64,000 nt of DNA, taken from NCBI RefSeq assembly GCF_004103715.1, contig NZ_CP035282.1, positions 558,001 to 622,000 on the forward strand, in the 5' to 3' direction. Under the pieces are notes generated by a model. That model saw only the letters and a list, made by a program, of their open reading frames with translations. It was not told the origin of the DNA and ran no database searches. A program made the position numbers and the translations under genes. Origin of the DNA: Acidilutibacter cellobiosedens (GTDB lineage: Bacteria > Bacillota > Clostridia > Tissierellales > Acidilutibacteraceae). Shown piece by piece: positions 19,195-28,063 of this stretch; the first letter of the stretch is position 1; each line of letters opens with the position of its first letter.

Positions 19195-20922
19195 ATGAAC
19201 AAAAGATTAATATCAACGGTAATTTTTATACTATTAATAATGACAAGTATCAGCACGGCCTTTGCCGCGACTACCGTGTCCGGCACAATTCAATATATAG
19301 ACTTAAAAAACAATTCCGTCACCGTCTTGGATTTTCAAAACAATATCCACCGGGCTTATATTGATAAAAACACGGATATCCTTACGGAGGGGAAAGAATC
19401 GGGCCTTAAGGATTTGTACTTCGGCCAGTATGTAGAGGTGTCATTATCGGGAAACAGGGCATTAAAGATAAATGCATCTTTACAAATAGAACCGGACAGA
19501 CAGGGTTATATTGTTCCCGGAAGCAGGTTCAGACGGGGAGAGGTTTTTTCCATAGACAACAAGTCCATTGAAATCAAAGGAGAAAGGGGAAGAGAAAAAT
19601 ATGCCCTGACATCTTCCACCGAGGTATATAAAAAAGGAGAAGAAACAGGGCTGTCAAGGATCAAAGAAGGGGATAAGGTACTTCTTACCTTTGACGATAT
19701 ATATTCTTCCAACGTTTCTCAGATATCAATAGAAGATGAAGAAAAGCATATAGAAGGAGTACTGAAAGGGAAAATTGAATTCTTAGATGAAAACAAGAAG
19801 GACATCCAGTTAAATGAAGTCAGCATCTATAACAACGGAAAATGGGACAAGAATTCATCCTACAGCCTGAAATTAAAAATTCAAAACGATGAAATCTACT
19901 ATAAAGGAGAAAAGATTTCTCTCAAAAGCTTAAAAGCAAAGGGGAAAAAGGAAGTATACATTGCCTTTGAAAAGAGCTTCGGGGAGATGACCGCATCTAA
20001 GCTTTTAGTAAAAGAAGGCTCTTCCTTCCAATATACGGACAAGATAAAAAGCATAGAATACGGAACAGGGAGAATGGTAGTGGATAACAATTCGCTGTAT
20101 TTCAACCAGGGAACCATAGCAATCAAGGACAACAGGCTTATAGATCCTTTGAACATGAACAGGGGGCAGGACGTGTCCCTTTACGGAGAATTTTCTTCAG
20201 GGAATAAATTGACGTCCCTGGTATTCGTTCAGGGAACAGGGATACTGAACGACAGGGCTGATGATACCAAGATATTGGTGTACAGAGGAAAGATAGAGGA
20301 TATATATGACTATCAGGTGAAAATAGGAAATATCAACTACAGGCTTGATTATATGCTTCTTGATGACAACAGATGGAAGGAAATGTCCGAAGGAGAAAGG
20401 TTCACCGTTACGGAAGATACGTATATATATGACAGTGATTTGAGGCTTACCGTTCCAACGGACGGATTTATTTCTTCCCGATATATAGATTTAAATGATG
20501 TTGAAGATAAAACATTGAGAGACAGAATCAAAAACAGCTTCTATAAAGGAAAAATCGCTTATTTTGTTGTTAAGGAATCACCTTACGGCAAAGAAGTGTT
20601 GGGAATGAACATCACTCCCCAATTATCTCAATACAGACAAAATGTTACCTTGGATTATTCCTCCATAGGAGAAATAAAGAGTGTGGATTATGACAATAAC
20701 ACCATTAAGATAACCAAGATGAAAAATTACAATACCCTGAATAATCAATGGGAAAGTACGTCGGATGAAAGTATAAGCCTGAATAAAACATTGATTCTTC
20801 TCAATGATAAACCGCTGAAAAATGATGAATTATACAAGCTCAGCGAAAAAAATACGGTATATATAATCAGAAACAAATCAACTTCTCAGGACGGAGTATA
20901 TGTCCTTCTGGTAGAAGATTAA
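19195..20922 (+). CDS. secreted protein of repeated small beta domains, function unknown
   Basis: The protein has 575 residues and a signal peptide cleaved near residue 24 (ISTAFAATT). The body is several repeats of about 70-80 residues with the pattern G.I..ID...I.V...Y.I...T.I......L..L..GQYVEV. This resembles the DUF5666-like OB/SH3-type domains of exported Gram-positive proteins. The units begin near residues 27, 105, 185, 275 and 395. No catalytic motif was seen. It sits 34 bp after the IPT gene and 15 bp before the SLH gene, so all three are probably produced together. A structural or adaptor role at the envelope is inference. Confidence 0.7.
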   Translation: MNKRLISTVIFILLIMTSISTAFAATTVSGTIQYIDLKNNSVTVLDFQNNIHRAYIDKNTDILTEGKESGLKDLYFGQYVEVSLSGNRALKINASLQIEPDRQGYIVPGSRFRRGEVFSIDNKSIEIKGERGREKYALTSSTEVYKKGEETGLSRIKEGDKVLLTFDDIYSSNVSQISIEDEEKHIEGVLKGKIEFLDENKKDIQLNEVSIYNNGKWDKNSSYSLKLKIQNDEIYYKGEKISLKSLKAKGKKEVYIAFEKSFGEMTASKLLVKEGSSFQYTDKIKSIEYGTGRMVVDNNSLYFNQGTIAIKDNRLIDPLNMNRGQDVSLYGEFSSGNKLTSLVFVQGTGILNDRADDTKILVYRGKIEDIYDYQVKIGNINYRLDYMLLDDNRWKEMSEGERFTVTEDTYIYDSDLRLTVPTDGFISSRYIDLNDVEDKTLRDRIKNSFYKGKIAYFVVKESPYGKEVLGMNITPQLSQYRQNVTLDYSSIGEIKSVDYDNNTIKITKMKNYNTLNNQWESTSDESISLNKTLILLNDKPLKNDELYKLSEKNTVYIIRNKSTSQDGVYVLLVED

Positions 20923-20937
20923 AGAAAGGGAAAGACA

Positions 20938-22404
20938 ATGAAAAAAATTATATCTGTTATATCCATAATACTGATTATCATCATTCCTCTTCAGTCCTTT
21001 GCCATCAATGTTCCGGGCTACGAAGGGGGAATACAAAATGAAAACACCTATAAGGAAGTCATATTTGTTACGGGAGAACCTATAGTCATGGAAGGCACTC
21101 TTACTGTTAAGACAAAGGAAAAGGACAATACGGTAACGGAGCAATATACCTATAAACTTAAAAATGTTGCCAAAGATGCGGAGCTTTCCCGAAAAATCAA
21201 AATGATAGAAACACTGAATACAAACGGAAACCAAACTTCTTCCTCCAAAACATTGGATTCTTATGATGAAAAGATAGAAATAGGGGATAAAGAGTATGAA
21301 GTCGAAGATGAAGACTACCAGTGGAATCAGGGAAGTATATCCACCGATACTCCTTTGAACAGCTATTATGCGGGAGACTGGTCGGGAAGGAAGACATATG
21401 TGGTGGATAAAAGCAACGAAGTAGTCAATGTGGAAACCACGGGAAGTCTTGTGGGGTACGACAGCCCTTGGTCAGCAACGGAAACCCAGACAGTTCATAT
21501 GACGGTAAATTATGAAAACAAAGAAGCAGCCGGCATTAAGTGGGGAGGAAGCGCAACAATCGAAACCTCCTACAACAGAACAAAGGATTATGCCTACGGG
21601 GAAAATCCGGTAAAACAGATAAGTTTTTCGGGAGGATACAGGATCACCGAAAAGGAGGAGAATGTCCTGAAGTATTCCTATGATCTTCCCAATATCAAAA
21701 ATAACGCCGTATCTAAAGGGAGAAATACAGGGACAAACAGCTTCTCCCTTGATACGAATCCCATTATCACGAGGCTTAACATACCCGAAGTGAGAGATGT
21801 AGAAGGACATCCTTATGAAGATGCAATTCTTCTTCTTGCCAGTATGGGAGCTTTTCCCTTAAACAGTACTTCATTAGGACCCGATTCACCCATGAGCAGG
21901 GGAGAATTTGCCAAGGCCATATGCCTCTCCATGGGAGTTGAACCTGAAAGGGAAGAAGAAACCACTTCATCAAGAAGAAAGAAAAATCAGGCTGTAAAAG
22001 TTCCCACTTATACGGATGTGGGGAAAACTCACACCTATTATCCTTATATTGAAGGGGTAACCAAAAGAGGAATAATGGAAGGCGTGGGGAAGGGCAGATT
22101 TGATCCCAACAGAGCTCTTACAAAAGCAGAAGCGACAACCATCATCATAAGGCTTCTGGGATTTAAAAGCCTTGCACCCATTGGAAATTACTATACAGGA
22201 TATACCGATGATAAAAATATTCCTTTATGGGCAAAAGATTCTATTTATGTAGCGAAAGAACTTGGTATAATAGAAAGAGGAGGATATTTTTACCCCAACA
22301 AAGAAATAACCAAAGGAGAAGCAGCAGAACTATTGGTTAATTTCATCAACTATCTTCAAAACAATTTGAAATATGATTACAGGGAAAATATACTCAACAA
22401 TTAA
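20938..22404 (+). CDS. SLH-domain cell-surface protein
   Basis: The protein has 488 residues: a signal peptide (1-22), a unique N-terminal region of about 260 residues, and three C-terminal SLH repeats. These begin near residue 285 (YEDAILLLASMGAFPL), 355 (YTDVGKTHTYYPYIEGVTKRGIM) and 425 (YTDDKNIPLWAKDSIYVAKELGII). SLH domains bind pyruvylated secondary wall polymer, so this is the only wall-anchored member of the operon and could dock the large IPT protein. A linker between repeats one and two is basic (SSRRKKNQAVK). It starts behind AAAGAAAGGGAAAG and is followed 20 bp later by the S41 protease. Confidence 0.85.
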   Translation: MKKIISVISIILIIIIPLQSFAINVPGYEGGIQNENTYKEVIFVTGEPIVMEGTLTVKTKEKDNTVTEQYTYKLKNVAKDAELSRKIKMIETLNTNGNQTSSSKTLDSYDEKIEIGDKEYEVEDEDYQWNQGSISTDTPLNSYYAGDWSGRKTYVVDKSNEVVNVETTGSLVGYDSPWSATETQTVHMTVNYENKEAAGIKWGGSATIETSYNRTKDYAYGENPVKQISFSGGYRITEKEENVLKYSYDLPNIKNNAVSKGRNTGTNSFSLDTNPIITRLNIPEVRDVEGHPYEDAILLLASMGAFPLNSTSLGPDSPMSRGEFAKAICLSMGVEPEREEETTSSRRKKNQAVKVPTYTDVGKTHTYYPYIEGVTKRGIMEGVGKGRFDPNRALTKAEATTIIIRLLGFKSLAPIGNYYTGYTDDKNIPLWAKDSIYVAKELGIIERGGYFYPNKEITKGEAAELLVNFINYLQNNLKYDYRENILNN

Positions 22405-22424
22405 AAGCCTAAGGGGGAATTTTT

Positions 22425-23546
22425 ATGACACAAAGGAAGTTTTTCAGGAGGTTTACGGCACTTGCACTGGTGCTATTTATTTTCATCATTCAGTTACCTT
22501 CCTTTGGACAAGCGGCTGATTTTCAGTATAACACTGAGTATCTGCAGGAAGTAGAGGAATTTATTAAGGAATACTATCTTCACGACGTAACGGACGAACA
22601 GCTTATGAAGGGGGCAGTAAAGGGCCTTTTCTATAATCTCGACGATTACAGCGAATATTATACAAAGGATGAGTTCGATAAACTCATAGAAGACGTAAGC
22701 GGGAGTTTTGTAGGCATAGGTATTTATATGGGGGATGATAACGGCCATGTAACTGTATTTTCTCCCATCAAAGACGGCCCGGCCTATAAGGCGGGATTGA
22801 AAGCCGGAGATATAATAGTTTCCGTTGACGGAAAAGATGTGACTTCCTATTCTTCGGCGGATGTTTCCGATTTAATAAAAGGAAAGATTGGAACAAAAGT
22901 TAAGCTGGGGATAAAAAGAAATGATTCAAAGGATACATTATATTTTAATATCGCGAGAGACGAAGTAAAAGTAAACCCCGTTTCTTATGATACCGTAAAT
23001 AAGTCGTTAGGTTATTTGAATATTTCTCAATTTAATGATTATACGGTAGAAAATGTAGATAAAGCATTAAATTATTTTGATCAGCACTCCATAAAAAACT
23101 TGATAATCGATTTAAGAAACAATCCCGGAGGGTCGGTGGACCAGGTAGTAGATGTTTTAAAAAAATTTATTCCGGCAGGAAGCATAGTTCATATAAAATA
23201 TAAAGACGGAACAATCCGGACTTATTCTTCGTCTTTGAAAACTCCGAAATATAAGCTGGCCGTACTGATAAATGAGAACTCTGCCAGCGCATCGGAAATC
23301 TTTGCGGGTGCGATTAAAGACAGAAAAGTCGGAACTCTGGTAGGGGTTACTACTTACGGTAAAGGAGTGGTTCAGGAAATAATTCCTTTGGATAACGGAG
23401 ACGGAATCAAACTCACTATTGCGGAATATTTAACTCCGAACAAAATATCAATCGACGGAAAGGGAATAACTCCGGACATAGTAGTGAAGAACACGGATCC
23501 GACAAAGGATTTACAGATGGAAAAAGCAATATCTTTATTCAAATAA
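22425..23546 (+). CDS. S41-family carboxy-terminal processing protease
   Basis: This CtpA/CtpB-like serine protease has 373 residues. It has an N-terminal signal or anchor (1-31), a PDZ domain (about 95-175, FVGIGIYMGD and AGLKAGDIIVSVDG) and the S41 core. The catalytic serine is in NENSASASEIFAGAI (about residues 284-298) and the paired lysine in TTYGKGVVQ about 25 residues later. It acts outside the membrane, trimming C-termini of exported proteins. Ending an operon of exported structural proteins and preceding the S-layer gene, it may process them, which is inference. A strong ribosome site, AAGGGGGAA, precedes ATG 22425. Confidence 0.9.
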   Translation: MTQRKFFRRFTALALVLFIFIIQLPSFGQAADFQYNTEYLQEVEEFIKEYYLHDVTDEQLMKGAVKGLFYNLDDYSEYYTKDEFDKLIEDVSGSFVGIGIYMGDDNGHVTVFSPIKDGPAYKAGLKAGDIIVSVDGKDVTSYSSADVSDLIKGKIGTKVKLGIKRNDSKDTLYFNIARDEVKVNPVSYDTVNKSLGYLNISQFNDYTVENVDKALNYFDQHSIKNLIIDLRNNPGGSVDQVVDVLKKFIPAGSIVHIKYKDGTIRTYSSSLKTPKYKLAVLINENSASASEIFAGAIKDRKVGTLVGVTTYGKGVVQEIIPLDNGDGIKLTIAEYLTPNKISIDGKGITPDIVVKNTDPTKDLQMEKAISLFK

Positions 23547-23553
23547 AATTTCC

Positions 23554-23592
23554 TGTATTTTACTTGTAATTTACTTGTAACATAATTGTAAT
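23554..23592 (+). promoter_or_regulatory. four phased WalR/PhoP-type boxes before the S-layer gene
   Basis: TGTATT-N5-TGTAAT-N5-TGTAAC-N5-TGTAAT runs at an exact 11-bp period. The last three units match TGTWAH; the first has one deviation. A TATAAT -10 element at 23615-23620 sits at the right distance for a promoter whose -35 region is covered by the last box. Confidence 0.65.
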
Positions 23593-23696
23593 GGTATTTT
23601 TAAATTAACTGATATATAATATATATCATGAAGGGTTAAGATATAAGATCAATAAAAATCTTATATTACAATTTAATTACATTAGTATCAATATAG

Positions 23697-23725
23697 TTGA
23701 CCTGAAAAAGGGATGATGCTATAAT
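23697..23725 (+). promoter_or_regulatory. sigma-A-type promoter of the S-layer gene
   Basis: TTGACC and TATAAT are separated by 17 bp. Transcription from it would give an untranslated leader of about 80 nt before ATG 23813. Together with the -10 at 23615 it suggests two promoters for this gene. Confidence 0.75.
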
Positions 23726-23812
23726 ACTCTATAGAATGCAAGTCTCATTAAGATTTTGCAATCTATAAATTTTACAATAATTAAACATATATTAAAAGGA
23801 GGTCTTTGAAAA

Positions 23813-26800
23813 ATGAAGAAAACCCTATCTTTACTGTTAGTACTTGCAATGGTGCTAACAAGCTTCACAGCCGTTTTCGCAGCTGACGAAACTGAAAAAA
23901 CTCCTGGTGAAATATTACAAGAAATCGGAGTTTTGAAGGGAAATGCGGAAGGCGACTTGATGCTGAAAAAAGAAGTTTCAAGGCAGGACATGATAGTTTT
24001 ACTTAGCCGTTTATTAGGGCAAGAAGACGAAGCAAAAGCATTCACAGGTGAAACAACATTTAAGGACATAGAAGATCCATACTATGTACCATATATAGCT
24101 TGGGCACAAGCTAACGAGCTTACAAATGGTGTTGCAGAAGGTGGAGAAGCTTTTGGTTTCGGAAGATCAGTAACACAGCAAGAAGTTCTGGCTTTCTTAT
24201 TGAGAGCTCTTGGCTACGGATTTGACGAAGTTGAATTTGAAAACGTAGCAGCTAAAGCAGCAGAGCTTAAATTGATTGATGACGCTAAAGCAGATCTTAC
24301 AGTAGCATCAACAAGAGAAGTATTAGCAGAATTATCATTAAAAGCTCTTAAGACAAAAGTTAAAGATTCAGACAAAACTTTAGCAGAAAAATTAGAGCTT
24401 ACATTACCGGAAGCATCAAAATTGGAAGTTAAAGAAGTTGCAGCTGACAATTTGAAAGAAGTTAAGGTTGTATTCAACAAATCAGTTGACGAAGAATCAG
24501 CAGTTGATTTGAACAACTATGATTTGGAAGATGAAGACATAGAAGATGCAGTATACACAGCAGAAGACCATACAGTTATATTGACAGTAAAAGATGAATT
24601 GGAAAACAAAGAAGACTATACATTAACTATTGATGGCGTTAAAGATGACAAAACTGTCCTTGACGTTTCAAAGGACTTTACAGCACTTGACAATGCTGTT
24701 CCTGAAGTAGTAGAAGTAGTAGGACTTGGAACAAAAGCTGTTAAAGTAGTTATGTCAGAGCCGATTAACGGAGCAAAAGCTTCAAGCTTCAAGATTGACG
24801 GAAAAACTGTTTCCGGAACTATTCAAGCAGCAGGAAGAGATATAATTGTTAAGACATATTCAGCTATATCGGTTGGAGATCATGAATTAACAGTTGGACA
24901 ATTAAAAGATTACAATGAATTCAAATCAGTAGAATCAAAACATTCATTCACAGTAGTGGAAGATAAGGATGCTCCGGAAGTATCTGATGCAGTTGCAACA
25001 GCTCTTGAAAGAGTAGTTCTTACTTTCAGTGAAGACGTAGATTCTACAACAGTTAATACAAAGACTGTATACTGGAAGAATGGTTCAACAAAAGTATATC
25101 CAGAAGAAGTTAAAAGATTAGCAGGAAATAAATATGCATTTACTTTTGAAGCAGACGATGCGTTACCGGTATATGAAACTACTTTGTATATAACAGGAGT
25201 TAAAGATTATTCAGGAAATACTATGGCAGATGCTGAAAAAGCTGTTAAACCTTCAATAGATGATTCAAGACCAGTAGTTAGAAGCGTTGATGTAGATGAC
25301 AGCAAAACTATAATAGTTAAATTCAGCAAACCTGTAAATACAGATGCAGATGATAAAGCTAGTGCTACAAATCCAAATAATTACAAAATTACTGATTCAG
25401 ATGATAACAAACAAGCTATAAGTGGTATTAAAGTTGATGATTCTTCAAATAAAGTAATGAAAATTACTCTTGGGAAAGCATTGGATGAAACTGAAGATTA
25501 CACTATTAAAATTTCCGGAATAAAAGACAGAAACAAATATGCAAATTACATGGTTGATTACACAGAATCTCTTGGAGTAAAAGGAATTAATTCTCCGGAA
25601 CTTACAGGAGTCGCAATAAAGAATTCAGGAGACGACCATACAATTTATTTGTATTTCAGCAAGGATATGGATCTTGATACAGTTTCAAATGCTGAGAATT
25701 ATTTAGTTGAGATTGATGGAACCAGCAACAAATTATTATCAGCAATAAAAGGCTCGGAAGTAGAAGTAGTTACTTCTAACGGAAGAACCGTAAAATTAAC
25801 TTTTGAGTTGGAAGATAAAGATCCAACAGGAGTTGCAGGCTTAGGACTTAAAGACACTTCAGGCAATACATTAAAGAACTATGGCAAGATTGTAAAACCT
25901 GTAGAATATAAGGATGTTAAGATAAGTGCAACTGCTAAATCAAAAACAAAGATTGTAGTAGAGTTCAAGACAACTGATGAAACAAAATTAGCTTTAGATC
26001 CTGAGAAGACAAAAGAAAGTGCGTTTATGACAGATAAGACTCAAGACGATGTTACTATTAATGAAAATAAGGTAACTATAACCTTGGCTAAAGATCTGAA
26101 TGCTGATCCTAATGATAATACTCTAACTATAGATCCGACAAATGTATATCTATATAATGAAACTAAACTTAGTGATGTACTCAAAACAACAAATGAGATT
26201 AAATTTGGGAAGAATGGAAGTAACAAGATAGGAGACGAAATTTCTCCATCATTGATTGGCGTAGATGACGTAGATGCAAAAGTTAATGGTGAGAATGTAG
26301 ATATTGTATTAACATTTGATGAAAATTTAGCGGCTGTAAATTCGGCTACATGGAGATCTGATCTTATAGTTGAAGCAGTTAATGCAACGGATGATCCAGA
26401 TAATAGCAAATTAGAATTAGCTGCTGTAGGAACAGATGCTAAGCAATTAATACTTTCAGTACCTATTTCACAAATAGATGCAGAAGAAACTGCATTCTTA
26501 ATTGGAGTAAAAGAGAATGCAAGATTTATAACAGATGCATCAACTAATTTGAATTTAGCAGATGAAACTGATCCGTTGTTAAGAACAAATGTTGTAAAAA
26601 TTGAAGAAACTAGAGAAGAAAAAGCGGAAGCAGCAGTAAAAGCATTAGAAGATGCAGCAAAAGAAGATTTAAAACTTGAAGCAAAATTAGTAGCAGCAGA
26701 AAAAGCAGTTACCGATGCAAAAGATGCAGTAGCAAAGATTAGCGATGCAGATTTAAAAACAAAATTAACTGCAAGAATAACCACTGCAGAAAAGATAGTA

Positions 26801-27124
26801 ACAGATGCAAGAGCTGCTTTTAACAAAAAAGCAGACGAAGATGCAGTTGTAGCAGAAGCAGCTAAATATAATGATACAGAAGTTCCAAACACTGTAGAAA
26901 TAGGCGACGAAATAACATTAATAACTGGAGAACCAAATAAAGATGTTAAAGTATCTCTTGAGGTTATTGACGGAAACGACTATTTACAGGTTGTAGATGG
27001 AAAATTAATTCTTAAGAGAGTAGCTAAAGGAACAGATTTTATTGGAAAGGTTAAAGTATCGTTTGAAAAAGGAGAAGCAAAAGATTCAAAGGATATAACT
27101 GTAACAATAAAAGCTCAACAATAA
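23813..27124 (+). CDS. S-layer-like protein with SLH domains and Ig-like repeats
   Basis: The protein has 1103 residues. The signal peptide is cleaved after FAA (about residue 23). Three SLH-like modules follow (about 25-75, 80-140 and 140-200; for example FKDIEDPYYVPYIAWAQAN). At least five bacterial Ig-like/SbsA-type repeats follow (units such as VKEVAADNLKEVKVVFNKSV near 205, and similar from about 295, 395, 495 and 595). An Ala/Lys-rich helical stretch (about 930-1010) and a terminal domain of about 85 residues close it. Its codon use is more biased (GCA, ACA, GTT, AAA) than its neighbours, it has an AAAGGAGGT site and its own promoters, so it is probably very abundant. It is the best candidate in the window for the lattice-forming S-layer protein. 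Confidence 0.88.
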   Translation: MKKTLSLLLVLAMVLTSFTAVFAADETEKTPGEILQEIGVLKGNAEGDLMLKKEVSRQDMIVLLSRLLGQEDEAKAFTGETTFKDIEDPYYVPYIAWAQANELTNGVAEGGEAFGFGRSVTQQEVLAFLLRALGYGFDEVEFENVAAKAAELKLIDDAKADLTVASTREVLAELSLKALKTKVKDSDKTLAEKLELTLPEASKLEVKEVAADNLKEVKVVFNKSVDEESAVDLNNYDLEDEDIEDAVYTAEDHTVILTVKDELENKEDYTLTIDGVKDDKTVLDVSKDFTALDNAVPEVVEVVGLGTKAVKVVMSEPINGAKASSFKIDGKTVSGTIQAAGRDIIVKTYSAISVGDHELTVGQLKDYNEFKSVESKHSFTVVEDKDAPEVSDAVATALERVVLTFSEDVDSTTVNTKTVYWKNGSTKVYPEEVKRLAGNKYAFTFEADDALPVYETTLYITGVKDYSGNTMADAEKAVKPSIDDSRPVVRSVDVDDSKTIIVKFSKPVNTDADDKASATNPNNYKITDSDDNKQAISGIKVDDSSNKVMKITLGKALDETEDYTIKISGIKDRNKYANYMVDYTESLGVKGINSPELTGVAIKNSGDDHTIYLYFSKDMDLDTVSNAENYLVEIDGTSNKLLSAIKGSEVEVVTSNGRTVKLTFELEDKDPTGVAGLGLKDTSGNTLKNYGKIVKPVEYKDVKISATAKSKTKIVVEFKTTDETKLALDPEKTKESAFMTDKTQDDVTINENKVTITLAKDLNADPNDNTLTIDPTNVYLYNETKLSDVLKTTNEIKFGKNGSNKIGDEISPSLIGVDDVDAKVNGENVDIVLTFDENLAAVNSATWRSDLIVEAVNATDDPDNSKLELAAVGTDAKQLILSVPISQIDAEETAFLIGVKENARFITDASTNLNLADETDPLLRTNVVKIEETREEKAEAAVKALEDAAKEDLKLEAKLVAAEKAVTDAKDAVAKISDADLKTKLTARITTAEKIVTDARAAFNKKADEDAVVAEAAKYNDTEVPNTVEIGDEITLITGEPNKDVKVSLEVIDGNDYLQVVDGKLILKRVAKGTDFIGKVKVSFEKGEAKDSKDITVTIKAQQ

Positions 27125-27180
27125 AAGTGTGAAATGTTGCTCTATAAGTCAAGATGACGAAATGAGCGGAAGATGAAAAT

Positions 27181-27317
27181 ACATACAGGGACGGTTTTTA
27201 CCGCCCCTGTATGTCTATCATCATCTAACTGTTTTACCAATCCGACAGGTGAAACCCCTGTCCCAACTCAACAGCTTATCATATACAAATCACACAAAGG
27301 GACGGTTCTTCTGTGTT
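27181..27317. repeat. cluster of GGGACGGTT-type repeats downstream of the S-layer gene
   Basis: ACATACAGGGACGG and CCGCCCCTGTATGT form a near-perfect hairpin at 27181-27214. GACAGG...CCTGTC forms a second at 27243-27261. A half copy of the palindromic repeat (GGGACGGTTCTTCTGTG) lies at 27299-27315. Neither hairpin has a proper T-run, though the first could act as the end of the S-layer transcript. No gene is visible between 27125 and the intron. Confidence 0.65.
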
Positions 27318-27382
27318 GCTTTGAAAATCGACATTTTAGGATTTTAAGTATGATTCCTGTTATGTGATAAAAAATAGAGTTG

Positions 27383-28063
27383 GTGTCTGATCCCCCTGCA
27401 CAGGTTTTAAGTCTGCTTTTCTTAAAATCTGTGAAGCCAGGTGAGGTCGTAATCCGTGGAATTCGGATGCGGGACTCCTTAAAAGACTGTCACGGTAAAC
27501 ATTATGCTAATCCATGTTGATGCGGTTTATAAAAAGTAGTTCATACTGTTAAAATATCGGCGTGCTTTGAGCTTGGTATGAACCTGTGAAATTGAAATAT
27601 TTCATAAGGCTTAGGCACAATTAAAGCTGTTAAACCTAAGTAAAGTAAATCGTTAGTGGATGCCTAAAACAGTCAAAAAAAGGGATAGGTAAAACGGAAC
27701 ATTTGATGCTGTATATAGGGAGGGAGAGCAGCCCGAAGATATATATACAGGCTCAGCGGATTCATAGTAGCGATGACCTCTTGCCGTTATTACCGTATTG
27801 GCAACAACACGGGAGGAGAAAACAAGAGCAGCCAAGGAATCCAGTCGGCAGAAAGGGATTGAAGAATAAAATAATTTTTTTTTAACCTTCGTCCGGAAAA
27901 ACGTGGAATAACAGGAATTGAATATAGGACTTAGGAACTATAAACCATCATAACCAACTAATTCTTCCCAATCTCCAATGTCGATAGAACGCCGTATGCG
28001 GTGAAAGCCGCACGTACGGTGTGGACCAAGCGAAATCCGTAAGGATAGCAAGGGATAGCGTAC
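27383..28063 (+). mobile_element. group II intron lacking its reverse-transcriptase gene
   Basis: The segment starts with GTGTCTG and carries domain I-like sequence. The stretch around 27770-27860 (including ATTGGCAACAACACGGGAGG) resembles the start of domain IV and the intron-encoded protein in bacterial group II introns, but the frame closes after about 20 codons. A canonical domain V follows at 27989-28022, then a domain VI-like hairpin (AATCC-GTAA-GGAT, 28034-28046). At about 680 bp it is an ORF-less form. The 5' boundary is my estimate from the GUGYG-type start and the 3' end from the terminal AC. Splicing activity cannot be judged from sequence alone. The 3' flank is an S-layer-type reading frame, while the 5' flank is non-coding. 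Confidence 0.72.
27989..28022 (+). ncRNA. group II intron domain V
   Basis: This 34-nt hairpin has outer stem ACGCCGTA/TACGGTGT, a distal stem GCGG/CCGC and a GAAA tetraloop. The catalytic triad position reads CGC, known from some bacterial intron classes, rather than AGC. Confidence 0.82.

Noticed and set aside
26041-26892. Minus-strand open frame of 283 codons inside the S-layer gene.
   Set aside because: Long only because the sense strand uses few codons whose complements are stops; Ala/Ser-rich with no ribosome site.
27173-27367. Open frame of 64 codons downstream of the S-layer gene.
   Set aside because: It is built from the GGGACGGTT repeats and hairpins, has no ribosome site, and its composition (Cys, Thr, Ser) is an artefact of the repeats.
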